The notes below the pieces were generated by a model. The model was not told where the DNA came from. It saw nothing but the letters and a program-made list of their open reading frames with translations, and made no database searches. From assembly GCA_012841865.1 (NCBI GenBank), contig DUTX01000159.1:1-49003 (forward strand): a stretch of DNA of 49,003 nucleotides. Direction: 5' to 3'. The DNA is from Acholeplasmataceae bacterium (GTDB lineage Bacteria; Bacillota_I; Bacilli_A; ML615J-28; CAG-698). The position numbers were made by a program, and so were the translations under genes. Shown here one piece after another: positions 26,345 to 34,380 of this stretch (within the stretch, counting starts at the first letter, position 1; each line of letters begins with the position of its first letter).

Positions 26345-26566
26345 ATGGCGAGAGGAGTACTTGAATTTAAACATGAGGATTGCAAGGGTTGTTCGCTTTG
26401 CGTCGAATTTTGTCCGACAAAAATCCTTGCCTTGGATAAAGAAAAAATTAATCAAAAAGGATATCATCAAATCAAAGTAATTGATCCGGAACGTTGCATT
26501 GCCTGCGGATTTTGTGCGCTAATGTGTCCGGATTCAGTCATTACTGTGATGAGGGTGGGAGCATGA
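26345..26566 (+). CDS. 2-oxoacid:ferredoxin oxidoreductase, ferredoxin-like (delta) subunit
   Basis: The protein has 73 residues with two CxxCxxCxxxCP motifs (Cys13, 16, 19, 23 and Cys51, 54, 57, 61), each for one [4Fe-4S] cluster. As a delta subunit it passes electrons from the thiamine centre to free ferredoxin. AGGAGGGC precedes the ATG. The stop overlaps the alpha subunit start (ATGA), which suggests equal expression. Confidence 0.9.
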   Translation: MARGVLEFKHEDCKGCSLCVEFCPTKILALDKEKINQKGYHQIKVIDPERCIACGFCALMCPDSVITVMRVGA

Positions 26567-27630
26567 AAAAAATCTTAATGAAGGGTAATGAAGCAATTGC
26601 GAGAAGCGCAATTCTTGGCGGTTGCGAGGCATTTTTTGGTTATCCGATTACCCCGCAAAATGAAATTCCGGAATATCTTTCCAAATATCTACCGGAGGCC
26701 GGAAAAGTATTTGTACAGGCGGAATCGGAAATAGCTTCGATAAATATGGTTTATGGAGCAGCTGCGGCTGGGGTGCGCGTAATGACATCTTCGTCTTCAC
26801 CGGGAATCGCTTTGATGCAGGAAGGCATTTCTTATCTCTGCGGTGCGGAACTTCCTTGTGTGATTGTCAATGTCATGCGGGGCGGTCCGGGTCTTGGGGG
26901 AATTCAACCGTCGCAATCCGATTATTTTCAGATTACTCGCGGCGGCGGTAACGGCGATTACCGCGTTCTAGCGTACGCTCCGGAAAATCTTCAAGAAACC
27001 GTTGATCTTATGAAAGAAGCTTTTGAGATTGCTGATTATTACCGCAATCCGGTGATGATTGCTGTTGACGGCTTAATCGGTCAGATGATGGAAAGCGTCA
27101 GTTTAGACCGTGAAGTCAAAAAAAGAGTAATTCCGGAAAAGAACTGGGCAGCAAGCGGCGGGCATACGGGAAAAGAAAGAAGAATCGTTACTTCGCTTTT
27201 TCTTGATCCGGAAAAACTTGAAGAGCATAATTTGAGACTAGCGAAAAAATATAAAGTTATGATAGCAGATGAACAAAAGTATGAATTATCGAATGCAGAA
27301 GAAGCAGAATTTATTATTGTTGCTTACGGAACGATGGCAAGAATTGTCCGTTCCGCAATCGAAATATTAAAAGACCAAGGAATTAAGGTGGGTTTACTGA
27401 AGCCGCTTACGCTTTGGCCTTATCCAAAAAATGCATTTTCAAAACTTCCTAAATCATTAAAGGGAATTTTAGTTGCTGAGCTCAGTCTTGGCCAAATGCT
27501 TGATGATGTAAAAATATGCAACGAAGGAAGATTCCCGCTTTCTTTCTTCGGCAGAGTCGGCGGAGTACTTCCGGAACCCGAAGAAATTGCGGAAGCTTTG
27601 CTTAAGTTTAAAATGGAGGTTTCCCGATGA
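26563..27630 (+). CDS. 2-oxoacid:ferredoxin oxidoreductase, alpha subunit (VorB/KorA type)
   Basis: The protein has 355 residues from ATG 26563, inside the ferredoxin gene stop. The frame is open further upstream but only within that gene. The pyrimidine-binding domain begins with MKGNEAIARSAILGGCEAFFGYPITPQNEIPEYL (read in two parts: MKGNEAIARSAILGG and CEAFFGYPITPQNEIPEYL), with SSSPGIALMQEGISYL and the GGPGLGGIQPSQSDY loop. Together with beta and gamma it turns a 2-oxoacid and CoA into acyl-CoA, CO2 and reduced ferredoxin. Upstream bcd and downstream ptb-buk point to branched-chain 2-oxoacids (VOR). 2-Oxoglutarate cannot be ruled out from sequence. The 3' end overlaps the beta gene by 4 bases. 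Confidence 0.85.
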   Translation: MKKILMKGNEAIARSAILGGCEAFFGYPITPQNEIPEYLSKYLPEAGKVFVQAESEIASINMVYGAAAAGVRVMTSSSSPGIALMQEGISYLCGAELPCVIVNVMRGGPGLGGIQPSQSDYFQITRGGGNGDYRVLAYAPENLQETVDLMKEAFEIADYYRNPVMIAVDGLIGQMMESVSLDREVKKRVIPEKNWAASGGHTGKERRIVTSLFLDPEKLEEHNLRLAKKYKVMIADEQKYELSNAEEAEFIIVAYGTMARIVRSAIEILKDQGIKVGLLKPLTLWPYPKNAFSKLPKSLKGILVAELSLGQMLDDVKICNEGRFPLSFFGRVGGVLPEPEEIAEALLKFKMEVSR

Positions 27631-28376
27631 AACAAATTGTTTACCAAAAATCTAAGGGGTTAACCGACCACCAACTTTCGTATTGTCCCGGATGCACCCA
27701 TGGTATTGTTCATAAATTGGTAGCGGAAGCGCTCGAAGAACTTAATATAATTGAAAAAGCGATCGGTATCGCCAGTGTCGGCTGCTCAGTTTTGAGTTAT
27801 AACTTCTTTGATTGCGATATGGTTCAGGCCGCTCATGGTAGGGCTTGTGCGGTTGCAACCGGAATTAAAAGGTCACGCCCAGAAGCGATTGTTTTCTCTT
27901 ATCAGGGCGATGGCGATCTTGCTTCCATCGGTATCGGAGAAACCATTCACGCTGCCAATCGGGGCGAAAATCTAACTGTTATCTTTATTAATAATGCAAT
28001 TTACGGTATGACGGGCGGACAGATGGCGCCGACAACTTTAATCGGTCAAAAAACAACGACATCGCCCTTTGGAAGAGATTTGCATCTGCACGGGATGCCG
28101 ATTAAAGTTTCCGAAATCTTCAGTCAAATTCCGCGAGCGGTTTATGTAGAAAGAGTATCGGTTCATAATCCCCGCTTTTTAAAGAATGCGAAACGTGCGA
28201 TCTTAAAGGCCTTTCAAAATCAAATTGAAAACAAAGGCTTTTCGCTTGTTGAAGTACTTTCAACCTGTCCCGTCAATTGGGGAATGACGCCGATTAAGGC
28301 TCTAAAATGGGTTGAAGAAGAAATGATACCCTATTATCCTGTAAAAGTTTTTAAAGATGGTGAAGAAAATGAATAA
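27627..28376 (+). CDS. 2-oxoacid:ferredoxin oxidoreductase, beta subunit (thiamine diphosphate)
   Basis: The protein has 249 residues. YCPGCTHGIVHKL is the cysteine-containing N-terminal motif of this family. GDGDLASIG with NNAIYGMTGGQMAPTT is the thiamine-diphosphate/Mg binding fold (GDGD to NN). It forms the active site with the alpha subunit in the cytoplasm. It overlaps alpha by 4 bases and gamma by 8 bases. Confidence 0.9.
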   Translation: MKQIVYQKSKGLTDHQLSYCPGCTHGIVHKLVAEALEELNIIEKAIGIASVGCSVLSYNFFDCDMVQAAHGRACAVATGIKRSRPEAIVFSYQGDGDLASIGIGETIHAANRGENLTVIFINNAIYGMTGGQMAPTTLIGQKTTTSPFGRDLHLHGMPIKVSEIFSQIPRAVYVERVSVHNPRFLKNAKRAILKAFQNQIENKGFSLVEVLSTCPVNWGMTPIKALKWVEEEMIPYYPVKVFKDGEENE

Positions 28377-28911
28377 AATCGAAAGAATTACCGTTGCCGG
28401 TTTTGGTGGTCAAGGTGTTATGATGCTCGGTCAAGTATTAGCCTATACAGCTAACGAAAAGGGTTATAACGCCCTTTGGCATCCCTCTTACGGACCCGAA
28501 ACGCGCGGTGGAACCGCCAATTGCTCCGTAATTATTTCTGATCAATCAATTAACTCACCTATCTTTTCCAAAGCTGACACGCTTATTATTTTGAATCGTC
28601 CTTCTTTGGAAAAATTTAAAAACAAACTCCATCAAGACGGAATCCTAATCTACAATTCTTCATTAATCCAAGAAAATATAAATGAACAGGCTTACCCCGT
28701 TTCCGCAAACGACTTGGCGCTGGAACTAGGAAATTCTCGGGTTGCAAATATGATAATGCTCGGAGCTTACTTGGCTCTTAAACCTCACTTTTCAATTGAG
28801 GAAGTCTTTAAAGCGTTAAAAACTTATCTCGGCCCGGAAAAAGAAAACCTTTTTGAAATCAATTATCGGGCCTTAAATTTAGGTTTCAGTCTTTTTGAGG
28901 AGAAAAAATGA
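28369..28911 (+). CDS. 2-oxoacid:ferredoxin oxidoreductase, gamma subunit
   Basis: The protein has 180 residues from ATG 28369. An ATG 12 bases upstream is in frame but has no better ribosome site. AGFGGQGVMMLGQVLAY is the CoA-binding loop of gamma subunits, followed by YGPETRGGTANCSV, also a family landmark. It completes a four-subunit enzyme (delta, alpha, beta and gamma as separate genes). The stop overlaps ptb by 4 bases. Confidence 0.9.
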   Translation: MNKIERITVAGFGGQGVMMLGQVLAYTANEKGYNALWHPSYGPETRGGTANCSVIISDQSINSPIFSKADTLIILNRPSLEKFKNKLHQDGILIYNSSLIQENINEQAYPVSANDLALELGNSRVANMIMLGAYLALKPHFSIEEVFKALKTYLGPEKENLFEINYRALNLGFSLFEEKK

Positions 28912-29810
28912 GCTTGAGTACTTTTTTTGAAAAAGCTAAAACACTCCCCAAGCAAAGGCTCGTAGTGGTAGCACCTGAAGATGAATTTGTTTTATCTGCT
29001 GTAAAGAAAGCAAAAGATGTTGAGTTAGTTACACCGATTCTAATCGGAAATAAGAATGCGATTATCGATAAATTAACGTGTTTGGAAGAAAGAGCGGATC
29101 AATACCAAATTATTGATGCCAACCCTGAAGAAGTCGCGGAACTTGCGGTCAAAATGATTAAAGAAGGTAACGCAGACATTCTGATGAAGGGTTTAATCGA
29201 CACCAGGACTTTACTCAAAGCAGTTGTGAATTCAGAAAAGGGCATCAAAGCTCAAAAACTGCTCTCCCATATAGCCGTCTTTTCGTTTCCTTCAGAAAAG
29301 TATATTATTGCAAGTGATTGTGCTATGAACATCAATCCCGGAATCGAAGAGAAGAAGGGGATTATTGAAAACGCTGCTGAGTTTGCTCAAAGGATTGGAA
29401 TTAAACATCCAAAAATCGCATTGATTTCAGCTACCGAAAAACCGAATCCAAAACTTGGATCATCAATGGATGCGGTTGAACTTACCCGCTTCTACAAAAG
29501 CGAAGAAAACTTTCTCCTTGAAGGGCCCTTTGCTTTAGATAATATCTTTTCCTCAGTTTCCCGAGAACATAAAAATATTGAGAGCAAAGTAGCTGAGTCT
29601 ACAGATATTCTCATCTTTCCGAATCTTGATTCCGGAAATGTCTTTTATAAATCTGCAGTTTTCTTGGGACATGCGCAAGCAGCGGGGTTGATCGTTGGCG
29701 CCAAAGCTCCGATTGTTCTTACCAGTAGAGCTGATTCCGAAAAATCAAAACTAAATTCTATCGTCCTGGCAATGGTTTATAATTATGGTTTACAGAATAC
29801 TAGCTATTAA
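28908..29810 (+). CDS. ptb: Phosphate butyryltransferase
   Basis: The enzyme exchanges CoA for phosphate on butyryl-CoA or branched acyl-CoA. The protein has 300 residues, the normal length, with the Pta/Ptb fold. MKGLIDTRTLLKAV and SDCAMNINPG are typical, followed by ALISATEKPNPKLGSSMDA. GAGGAG lies before the ATG. In this operon it should receive isovaleryl-, isobutyryl- or 2-methylbutyryl-CoA from the oxidoreductase and hand acyl phosphate to the kinase. It overlaps buk by 26 bases. Confidence 0.9.
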   Translation: MSLSTFFEKAKTLPKQRLVVVAPEDEFVLSAVKKAKDVELVTPILIGNKNAIIDKLTCLEERADQYQIIDANPEEVAELAVKMIKEGNADILMKGLIDTRTLLKAVVNSEKGIKAQKLLSHIAVFSFPSEKYIIASDCAMNINPGIEEKKGIIENAAEFAQRIGIKHPKIALISATEKPNPKLGSSMDAVELTRFYKSEENFLLEGPFALDNIFSSVSREHKNIESKVAESTDILIFPNLDSGNVFYKSAVFLGHAQAAGLIVGAKAPIVLTSRADSEKSKLNSIVLAMVYNYGLQNTSY

Positions 29811-30852
29811 TACCGGCTCGACCTCTACGAAAATTGCCGTTTATGATAATGACAAGCCCGTAGCGGTCAAGAGCTTAATACATGAAAATATCACTGTGCA
29901 TCGTTACGAGAAGGTTTTTGCTCAAAAGGACTTTCGTAAAGAAGTCATCTTGAGGTTTCTTGAAGAATATCAGATTCCTTTAGAATCAATCGATGTTTTT
30001 GTCGGTCGGGGTGGGCTTCTTCGCCCGATTAAAAGCGGAACCTATGCTGTGAGTGAAAAAATGCTTGCTGATCTTGAAGCTGAAAAATATGGCGCTCATT
30101 CCTGTAATTTGGGTGCTCCTTTAGCTTATGAACTAGCAAGAATTCACAAGAAACCAGCTTATATTGTCGATCCAGTTGTTGTTGATGAACTATCCGACTA
30201 TGCAAGAATCAGCGGTCATAAAGAAATTGAGAGAATTTCAATCTTTCATGCTTTGAACCAAAAGGCAACTGCTCACCGTTATGCAAGCGAACATAACAAA
30301 AAATATGAAGATTTAAACTTAATTGTCGTTCATCTCGGCGGTGGTATTTCTGTCGGTCTGCATCTAAAAGGAGAAGTGGTCGATGTTAACAACGCTCTTG
30401 GCGGCGAAGGTCCGTTTACTCCGGAAAGAGCGGGAACGCTTCCTGCTTTTCAATTGATTGATCTTTGTTATTCCGGAAAATACACAAAAGAGGAATTAAA
30501 AAAACAACTAGTCGGTAAAGGCGGCTTAATGTCCTATATCAATACGAGCGACGGAATCGAAGTAGAAAGAAGGATTGCTTCCGGAGATGATGAGGCTCGT
30601 TTCTATCTAGAAGCGATGGGTTATCAGATCATTAAAGAAATTGGGGCCCATTATTTTACAGCAAAAGCTAAAATCGATGCCGTTCTTCTCACGGGTGGAC
30701 TTGCTTATAGCAAAAATTTAATTACTTATTTCCAAAAAAATCTTCCCGACTTTGTAAACTTAGAAATCTATCCAGGCGAAAACGAAATGGAATCGCTTGT
30801 CTTCGGTGTTCTCCGCATCTTACATGCCGAAGAGGAAGTAAAAGCTTACTAA
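29785..30852 (+). CDS. buk: Butyrate (branched-chain fatty acid) kinase
   Basis: The enzyme moves phosphate from an acyl phosphate to ADP, giving ATP and free acid. The protein has 355 residues of the acetate kinase/ASKHA fold. AINTGSTSTKIAVYD is the N-terminal phosphate loop, VHLGGGISVGLH the second nucleotide loop and LTGGLAYSK the adenosine site. No strong ribosome site precedes the ATG, which lies inside ptb, so translation is likely coupled. As the last gene it yields the energy gain of the pathway. Confidence 0.92.
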   Translation: MVYRILAINTGSTSTKIAVYDNDKPVAVKSLIHENITVHRYEKVFAQKDFRKEVILRFLEEYQIPLESIDVFVGRGGLLRPIKSGTYAVSEKMLADLEAEKYGAHSCNLGAPLAYELARIHKKPAYIVDPVVVDELSDYARISGHKEIERISIFHALNQKATAHRYASEHNKKYEDLNLIVVHLGGGISVGLHLKGEVVDVNNALGGEGPFTPERAGTLPAFQLIDLCYSGKYTKEELKKQLVGKGGLMSYINTSDGIEVERRIASGDDEARFYLEAMGYQIIKEIGAHYFTAKAKIDAVLLTGGLAYSKNLITYFQKNLPDFVNLEIYPGENEMESLVFGVLRILHAEEEVKAY

Positions 30853-30880
30853 GGTATTCTCATGCGAATACCTTTTTTTA
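30851..30880 (+). terminator. Terminator of the bcd-buk operon
   Basis: A 9-bp stem (aaggtattc/gaatacctt) with a 6-base loop is followed by a T-run. Confidence 0.88.
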
Positions 30881-30962
30881 ATTTTTAATTGTTAAAATTT
30901 TCAGATTCGTATAAGTTTTATTTACATGCAAAAAATATAACTGTAAATTTAGGAGGATGAAA

Positions 30963-31253
30963 ATGTTTAAAAAGAAAAGAAACAAAAACTCAATGCAGAA
31001 TCTGGAAAGTGCGAAAGAATTTGGAAGAAACAAGGTGAACAAAGAAGACGATACAGTCTCTAATTCCGGTGGCGACGACTTAAACAAGCCGAGAAGACGT
31101 AGTTATGACGATTACGATTTTGAATTCGGAGATGATTATGTAGATAATTTTTTCACTTCCGATTATGAAAGGCAGAATTATCATCGGGAAATCGGAAAGG
31201 ATGACATCACCAATCTAGAATTAGGCAAGGAAGACTGCTGCAAAGAGAAATAG
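30963..31253 (+). CDS. Small, highly charged protein of unknown function
   Basis: ATG 30963 has AGGAGG (30951-30956) 6 bases upstream, while the ATG at 30957 abuts it. The product has 96 residues. It is very hydrophilic, basic at the start (MFKKKRNKNS), with a tyrosine- and aspartate-rich middle (SYDDYDFEFGDDYVDNFF) and a CC pair near the end. There is no signal or membrane segment, and the protein is probably disordered. The perfect ribosome site and a strong terminator of its own make it a real gene. I do not recognise it. Confidence 0.6.
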   Translation: MFKKKRNKNSMQNLESAKEFGRNKVNKEDDTVSNSGGDDLNKPRRRSYDDYDFEFGDDYVDNFFTSDYERQNYHREIGKDDITNLELGKEDCCKEK

Positions 31254-31273
31254 TATTCTTTCTAAATTTTCCG

Positions 31274-31306
31274 AAATCTAATAGCGTCAGCTATTAGATT
31301 TTTGTT
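31274..31306 (+). terminator. Terminator of the small charged protein gene
   Basis: A perfect 12-bp stem (aaatctaatagc/gctattagattt) with loop gtca is followed by TTGTTTT. Confidence 0.9.
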
Positions 31307-31334
31307 TTATGAAAACATTTACATTTGAATTTTT

Positions 31335-31363
31335 TTGACTAAAAACATATTATATAGTATAAT
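31335..31363 (+). promoter_or_regulatory. Promoter of the riboswitch-transporter operon
   Basis: TTGACT (31335-31340) and TATAAT (31358-31363) are spaced by 17 bases, the closest to consensus in the window. Transcription should begin near 31370. Confidence 0.85.
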
Positions 31364-31394
31364 TTAAAAAACAAAAAATTGCATAACACAATTA

Positions 31395-31556
31395 GTTTAG
31401 AGGAAGCGGTGTAGATGAGTACAGCTTGGAGGAGACATCCAGTGAAGGGTTGGAAAGGCAACCACCGCCGAACGGGTAACGTAGGTATACGTTAGTCGTG
31501 GGGATTTAGGGAATACCTAAGTCACTCCTACTTTATTACAAAGTAGAGGCGCTAAC
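31395..31556 (+). promoter_or_regulatory. Lysine (L-box) riboswitch aptamer
   Basis: A five-way junction can be drawn: P1 gtttag/ctaac (31395-31400 with 31552-31556, one bulge), P2 gcggtg/caccgc (31406-31411 with 31463-31468), P3 taacg/cgtta (31477-31494), P4 gatttagg/cctaagtc (31503-31523, loop gaata) and P5 ctacttt/aaagtag (31528-31546). Conserved lysine-aptamer pieces occur in order: AGAGG, GATGAGTA, GGAG, GTGAAGGG, CGCCGAA, GGGAATACC and GTCAC. The inside of P2 differs from the standard form, with two short hairpins. The downstream transporter fits lysine. Class assigned by eye. Confidence 0.7.
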
Positions 31557-31606
31557 TTCAAAATTATTATATAATTTTTCTTGGCGTCTTGTGTGACGCT
31601 TTTTTT
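31546..31606 (+). terminator. Riboswitch expression platform: terminator/antiterminator
   Basis: Terminator: gcgtc/gacgc (31584-31588 with 31595-31599) and seven T. Alternative: gaggcgct (31546-31553, the 3' side of P5 and P1) pairs with ggcgtctt (31583-31590) over 8 bp with wobbles. This encloses a perfect AT hairpin (31560-31578) and would prevent termination. Ligand-stabilised P1 should free the terminator, so lysine turns the operon off. Confidence 0.65.
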
Positions 31607-31636
31607 GTTTTTCTAAGACAAAAAGGAGAGAAAAAA

Positions 31637-32458
31637 ATGAAAAAGGTTTTAATTTTAACAGTTTTGTTATTAGTCTTTGTACTTGTGGGCTGTAACGACA
31701 AAGAAAGAAATTTCGATATTCCTCGTGAGGAACAATTTATTGTCGGCTTAGAAGCCAATTATCAACCCTTTAATTGGACGGAAGATTTTTCAAGTCCCTT
31801 TAACCATCCGATCAATAATTTTTCTGGTAAATATGCTGACGGATACGATGTTCAAATCGCAAGAGCTGTTGCAGCTAGTCTAGGAAAAGTTTTGGTAATT
31901 GAAAAATTGGATTGGGATGCTTTAATTCCTTCCCTTGAAGCAAAGAAGATTGATGCAATTATTGCCGGTATGAGTCCGACTGAAGACCGGAAACAATCGG
32001 TTAACTTTACGGAAGAATACTACAAAAGCAAACATGTTGTCTTAGTCCTGGCTGACGGTGAATATACGAATGCGAAAAGCTTGAATGATTTTGCTGGAGC
32101 AACAATCGTCAGTCAACAAGGAACAATCTATGACGATTTGGTTCCGCAGCTTGTCGGTGCTACTCATGGAACACCTTTAAAATCAGTTCCTGATATCTTA
32201 ACCGGTATGCTCGGCGGAAGAATTGACGGAACCATCTTAGAGCTTCCTGTTGCTTTAGGTATCACTGCAAGCAATCCGGAATTCAAGTATGTGGAATTGG
32301 ATCCTGGTTTTGAAGTATCCGAAACCGATGTTGTTGTTTCGATTGCAGTTCGTTTGGAAGAAACCGAATTGGTTGAGGCCATCAATAAAATCTTGGAAGG
32401 AATCAGCGAGGACGTCCGTCTGAAACTAATGGAAGATGCAGTGGGTAGAGCTGAATGA
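31637..32458 (+). CDS. Amino acid ABC transporter, substrate-binding lipoprotein (probably lysine)
   Basis: The protein has 273 residues from ATG 31637, with AAAGGAG 8 bases upstream. A lipoprotein signal ends at LVGC (Cys18). The rest is a polar amino acid (HisJ/GlnH) type binding protein: FIVGLEANYQPFNW, ADGYDVQIARAVA, WDALIPSLEAKKIDAIIAGMSPTEDRK and VSQQGTIYDD. It captures the substrate outside the membrane. The L-box in the leader suggests lysine, or basic amino acids generally. It overlaps the permease gene by 4 bases (ATGA). Confidence 0.85.
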   Translation: MKKVLILTVLLLVFVLVGCNDKERNFDIPREEQFIVGLEANYQPFNWTEDFSSPFNHPINNFSGKYADGYDVQIARAVAASLGKVLVIEKLDWDALIPSLEAKKIDAIIAGMSPTEDRKQSVNFTEEYYKSKHVVLVLADGEYTNAKSLNDFAGATIVSQQGTIYDDLVPQLVGATHGTPLKSVPDILTGMLGGRIDGTILELPVALGITASNPEFKYVELDPGFEVSETDVVVSIAVRLEETELVEAINKILEGISEDVRLKLMEDAVGRAE

Positions 32459-33567
32459 GTAAAGAGGGCTTTCGCTTTCGGAACGTAACACTATTTCTGC
32501 TTGGAATTATTACATTATTTTTTGCGATAAAGGTTTTAAATCAGACTATTACTCCGGGTGAAATATCAATTACATACTATGCGAAGATAATCTTCGGGTA
32601 TTTCGCCCTTCTCCTTTCCGGAGCCGGAATCTTTTTAGCTCTTTGGTTACTGATCGGTAAACCCAAACAAAAAATATATTTTCAGATTCGGAAAATATTA
32701 TTGATTGTAAGTATCACCTTTATCTGCTTTTATGTGATAGAATTTATTGCTTTTCCGGTAATAAACTCTTTAACTAGAGTTTCAAAACTTTCGAAAATTC
32801 CTGCCAAAGAATTTTTCTTAGATTCGATGATGTTCATTGTTTTAGACTATGCGGGAGATTTTCTCAAGGGAGTATTCATGACTTTAGAATTATCCCTGAC
32901 AGGTACCGTAATCGGTTTGCTTTTTGGAATGGTTATGGTAGTTTTTCGGATTATGAAGGTTAATCCTCAGGACAATGAAATCGTCGCCTTTTTTAAGAAA
33001 CTTGGAATCGGCGCTTCAAAACTTTATATTAATGTTTTTCGCGGGACACCGATGATTGTGCAGGCAGTAATTTTATATTATCTGCTTCCGAGTGTGCTTT
33101 CTAGTTGGTTGGATATTCCAATCAGTGAAATCGATAAAATTTTAACGATTTCTGTCTCCGGAATCATTATTGTCTCTTTGAATACAACTGCCTATTTAGC
33201 GGAAGTTTTGCGGGGAGGTATTGAATCAGTCGATAAAGGTCAACTTGAGGCAGCAAGAAGTCTCGGTTTAAGTTATCCTCAAAGTATGCTTTCGGTTGTC
33301 TTTCCGCAGGCGATTAAAAACTCCCTTCCCGCCATCTGCAATGAATTTATCATCAATATCAAAGACACTTCGGTCCTAAATGTAATCGGGGTTGCGGAAT
33401 TATTCTTTGTTGCGAATGCGGCTAAGCATAAATACTATCGCACTTATGAACCGTTCATTATTGTTGCTTTGATTTACCTCTTCTTAACAATGACAACTTC
33501 AAAACTATTAGGAATCTTGGAAAGGAAACTGAACTTGCCGGCTAAAGGCCTGCCGAGTTCTAATTAA
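32455..33567 (+). CDS. Amino acid ABC transporter permease (His/Glu/Gln/Arg family)
   Basis: The protein has 370 residues, about 150 longer than usual for this family. The extra N-terminal part carries about three membrane helices (around 10-29, 38-64 and 78-107). The transport domain (about 140-360) has FKGVFMTLELSLTG-like start features, NVFRGTPMIVQ, and the EAA loop EAARSLGLSYPQSMLSVVFPQA. It forms the channel for the binding protein and ATPase encoded on either side. The extended N-terminus may change contact with the binding protein. This is inference. Confidence 0.88.
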   Translation: MSKEGFRFRNVTLFLLGIITLFFAIKVLNQTITPGEISITYYAKIIFGYFALLLSGAGIFLALWLLIGKPKQKIYFQIRKILLIVSITFICFYVIEFIAFPVINSLTRVSKLSKIPAKEFFLDSMMFIVLDYAGDFLKGVFMTLELSLTGTVIGLLFGMVMVVFRIMKVNPQDNEIVAFFKKLGIGASKLYINVFRGTPMIVQAVILYYLLPSVLSSWLDIPISEIDKILTISVSGIIIVSLNTTAYLAEVLRGGIESVDKGQLEAARSLGLSYPQSMLSVVFPQAIKNSLPAICNEFIINIKDTSVLNVIGVAELFFVANAAKHKYYRTYEPFIIVALIYLFLTMTTSKLLGILERKLNLPAKGLPSSN

Positions 33568-33578
33568 GGAGGTAAATG

Positions 33579-34313
33579 ATGCCGATAATTAAAATACGCA
33601 ATCTAAAAAAAGCATTCGGAGATCAAGTAGTTTTAAAAGATATTAATTTGGATGTCTTAGAAGGCGAAGTTGTTTGTTTGATTGGTTCTTCCGGATCCGG
33701 AAAAAGTACGCTACTTCGTTGTTTGAATCTACTGGAAACACCGGACGGAGGCAGCATCTATTTTAACGGAGTTGATATATTAAACACCAAAATTAATTTA
33801 AATAAACTTCGCACCGAACTGGGCATGGTTTTCCAAAACTTTAATTTATTTAATAATAAAACTGTTTTAGGAAACCTGATTTTAGCACCGATGAAGGTCT
33901 TAAAACTCAGCAAAGAAGAAGCGACTAATCGCGCACTTGAGAATTTACGAAAAGTCGGTATGGAAGAGTTTGCTGACAGAGCACCGGCGACACTTTCCGG
34001 TGGTCAAAAGCAAAGAGTCGCAATTGCTCGCGCTCTTTCTATGAATCCGAAGGTTTTACTTTTCGATGAACCAACCTCCGCACTCGACCCGGAAATGGTC
34101 GGAGAAGTACTGCTCGTTATGAAAGACCTTGCAGCTTCAGGAATGACGATGATTGTCGTCACTCATGAAATGGCTTTTGCACGCGAAGTAGCTTCTCGGG
34201 TTATCTTTATGGATCAAGGAATCATCCTTGAAGCAGGAAAGCCAGAAGAAATTTTAGAAAATCCTCAAGAAGCCAGAACACAAGAATTTTTAAAAAGAAT
34301 TTTAAATCAATAG
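33579..34313 (+). CDS. Amino acid ABC transporter ATP-binding protein
   Basis: The protein has 244 residues from ATG 33579. The ATG at 33576 lies only 3 bases from AGGAGG. Walker A is GSSGSGKST, the Q-loop is VFQNFNLF, the signature [15 protein letters not shown], Walker [14 protein letters not shown] and the H-loop VVTHEM. It is a member of the GlnQ/HisP type and powers import at the inner face of the membrane. It follows the permease after 11 bases. No terminator follows, so the small gene at 34377 may be read from the same message. Confidence 0.93.
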   Translation: MPIIKIRNLKKAFGDQVVLKDINLDVLEGEVVCLIGSSGSGKSTLLRCLNLLETPDGGSIYFNGVDILNTKINLNKLRTELGMVFQNFNLFNNKTVLGNLILAPMKVLKLSKEEATNRALENLRKVGMEEFADRAPATLSGGQKQRVAIARALSMNPKVLLFDEPTSALDPEMVGEVLLVMKDLAASGMTMIVVTHEMAFAREVASRVIFMDQGIILEAGKPEEILENPQEARTQEFLKRILNQ

Positions 34314-34336
34314 TAATTATACCCAGTAATAAATAT

Positions 34337-34380
34337 CTATGAATTTTCCGATAATAAATACAAAGGAGGAAAATTCATGG
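34337..34380 (+). promoter_or_regulatory. Hairpin masking the ribosome site and start codon of the next gene
   Basis: ctatgaattttcc (34337-34349) can pair with ggaaaattcatgg (34368-34380) over 13 bp with one G-U and an 18-base loop. The 3' arm includes the last GG of the AGGAGG site (34364-34369) and the whole ATG (34377-34379). This geometry would hold translation off when folded. Confidence 0.6.

Larger units (their letters stand above)
31254..31636 (+). other. Leader region of the amino acid transporter
   Basis: The 383 bases without a protein gene are filled by the terminator at 31274, a strong promoter, a riboswitch aptamer and its expression platform, each listed separately. An in-frame extension of the next gene to 31589 lies inside the terminator hairpin and is not used. 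Confidence 0.8.

Noticed and set aside
31521-31560. Circularly permuted lysine riboswitch, since aaagtagaggcgc looks like a 5' P1 strand but lies at the 3' end
   Set aside because: The normal order works: gcggtg/caccgc form P2 and ctacttt/aaagtag form P5, with P1 made by 31395-31400 and 31552-31556. The resemblance comes from the P5 arm.
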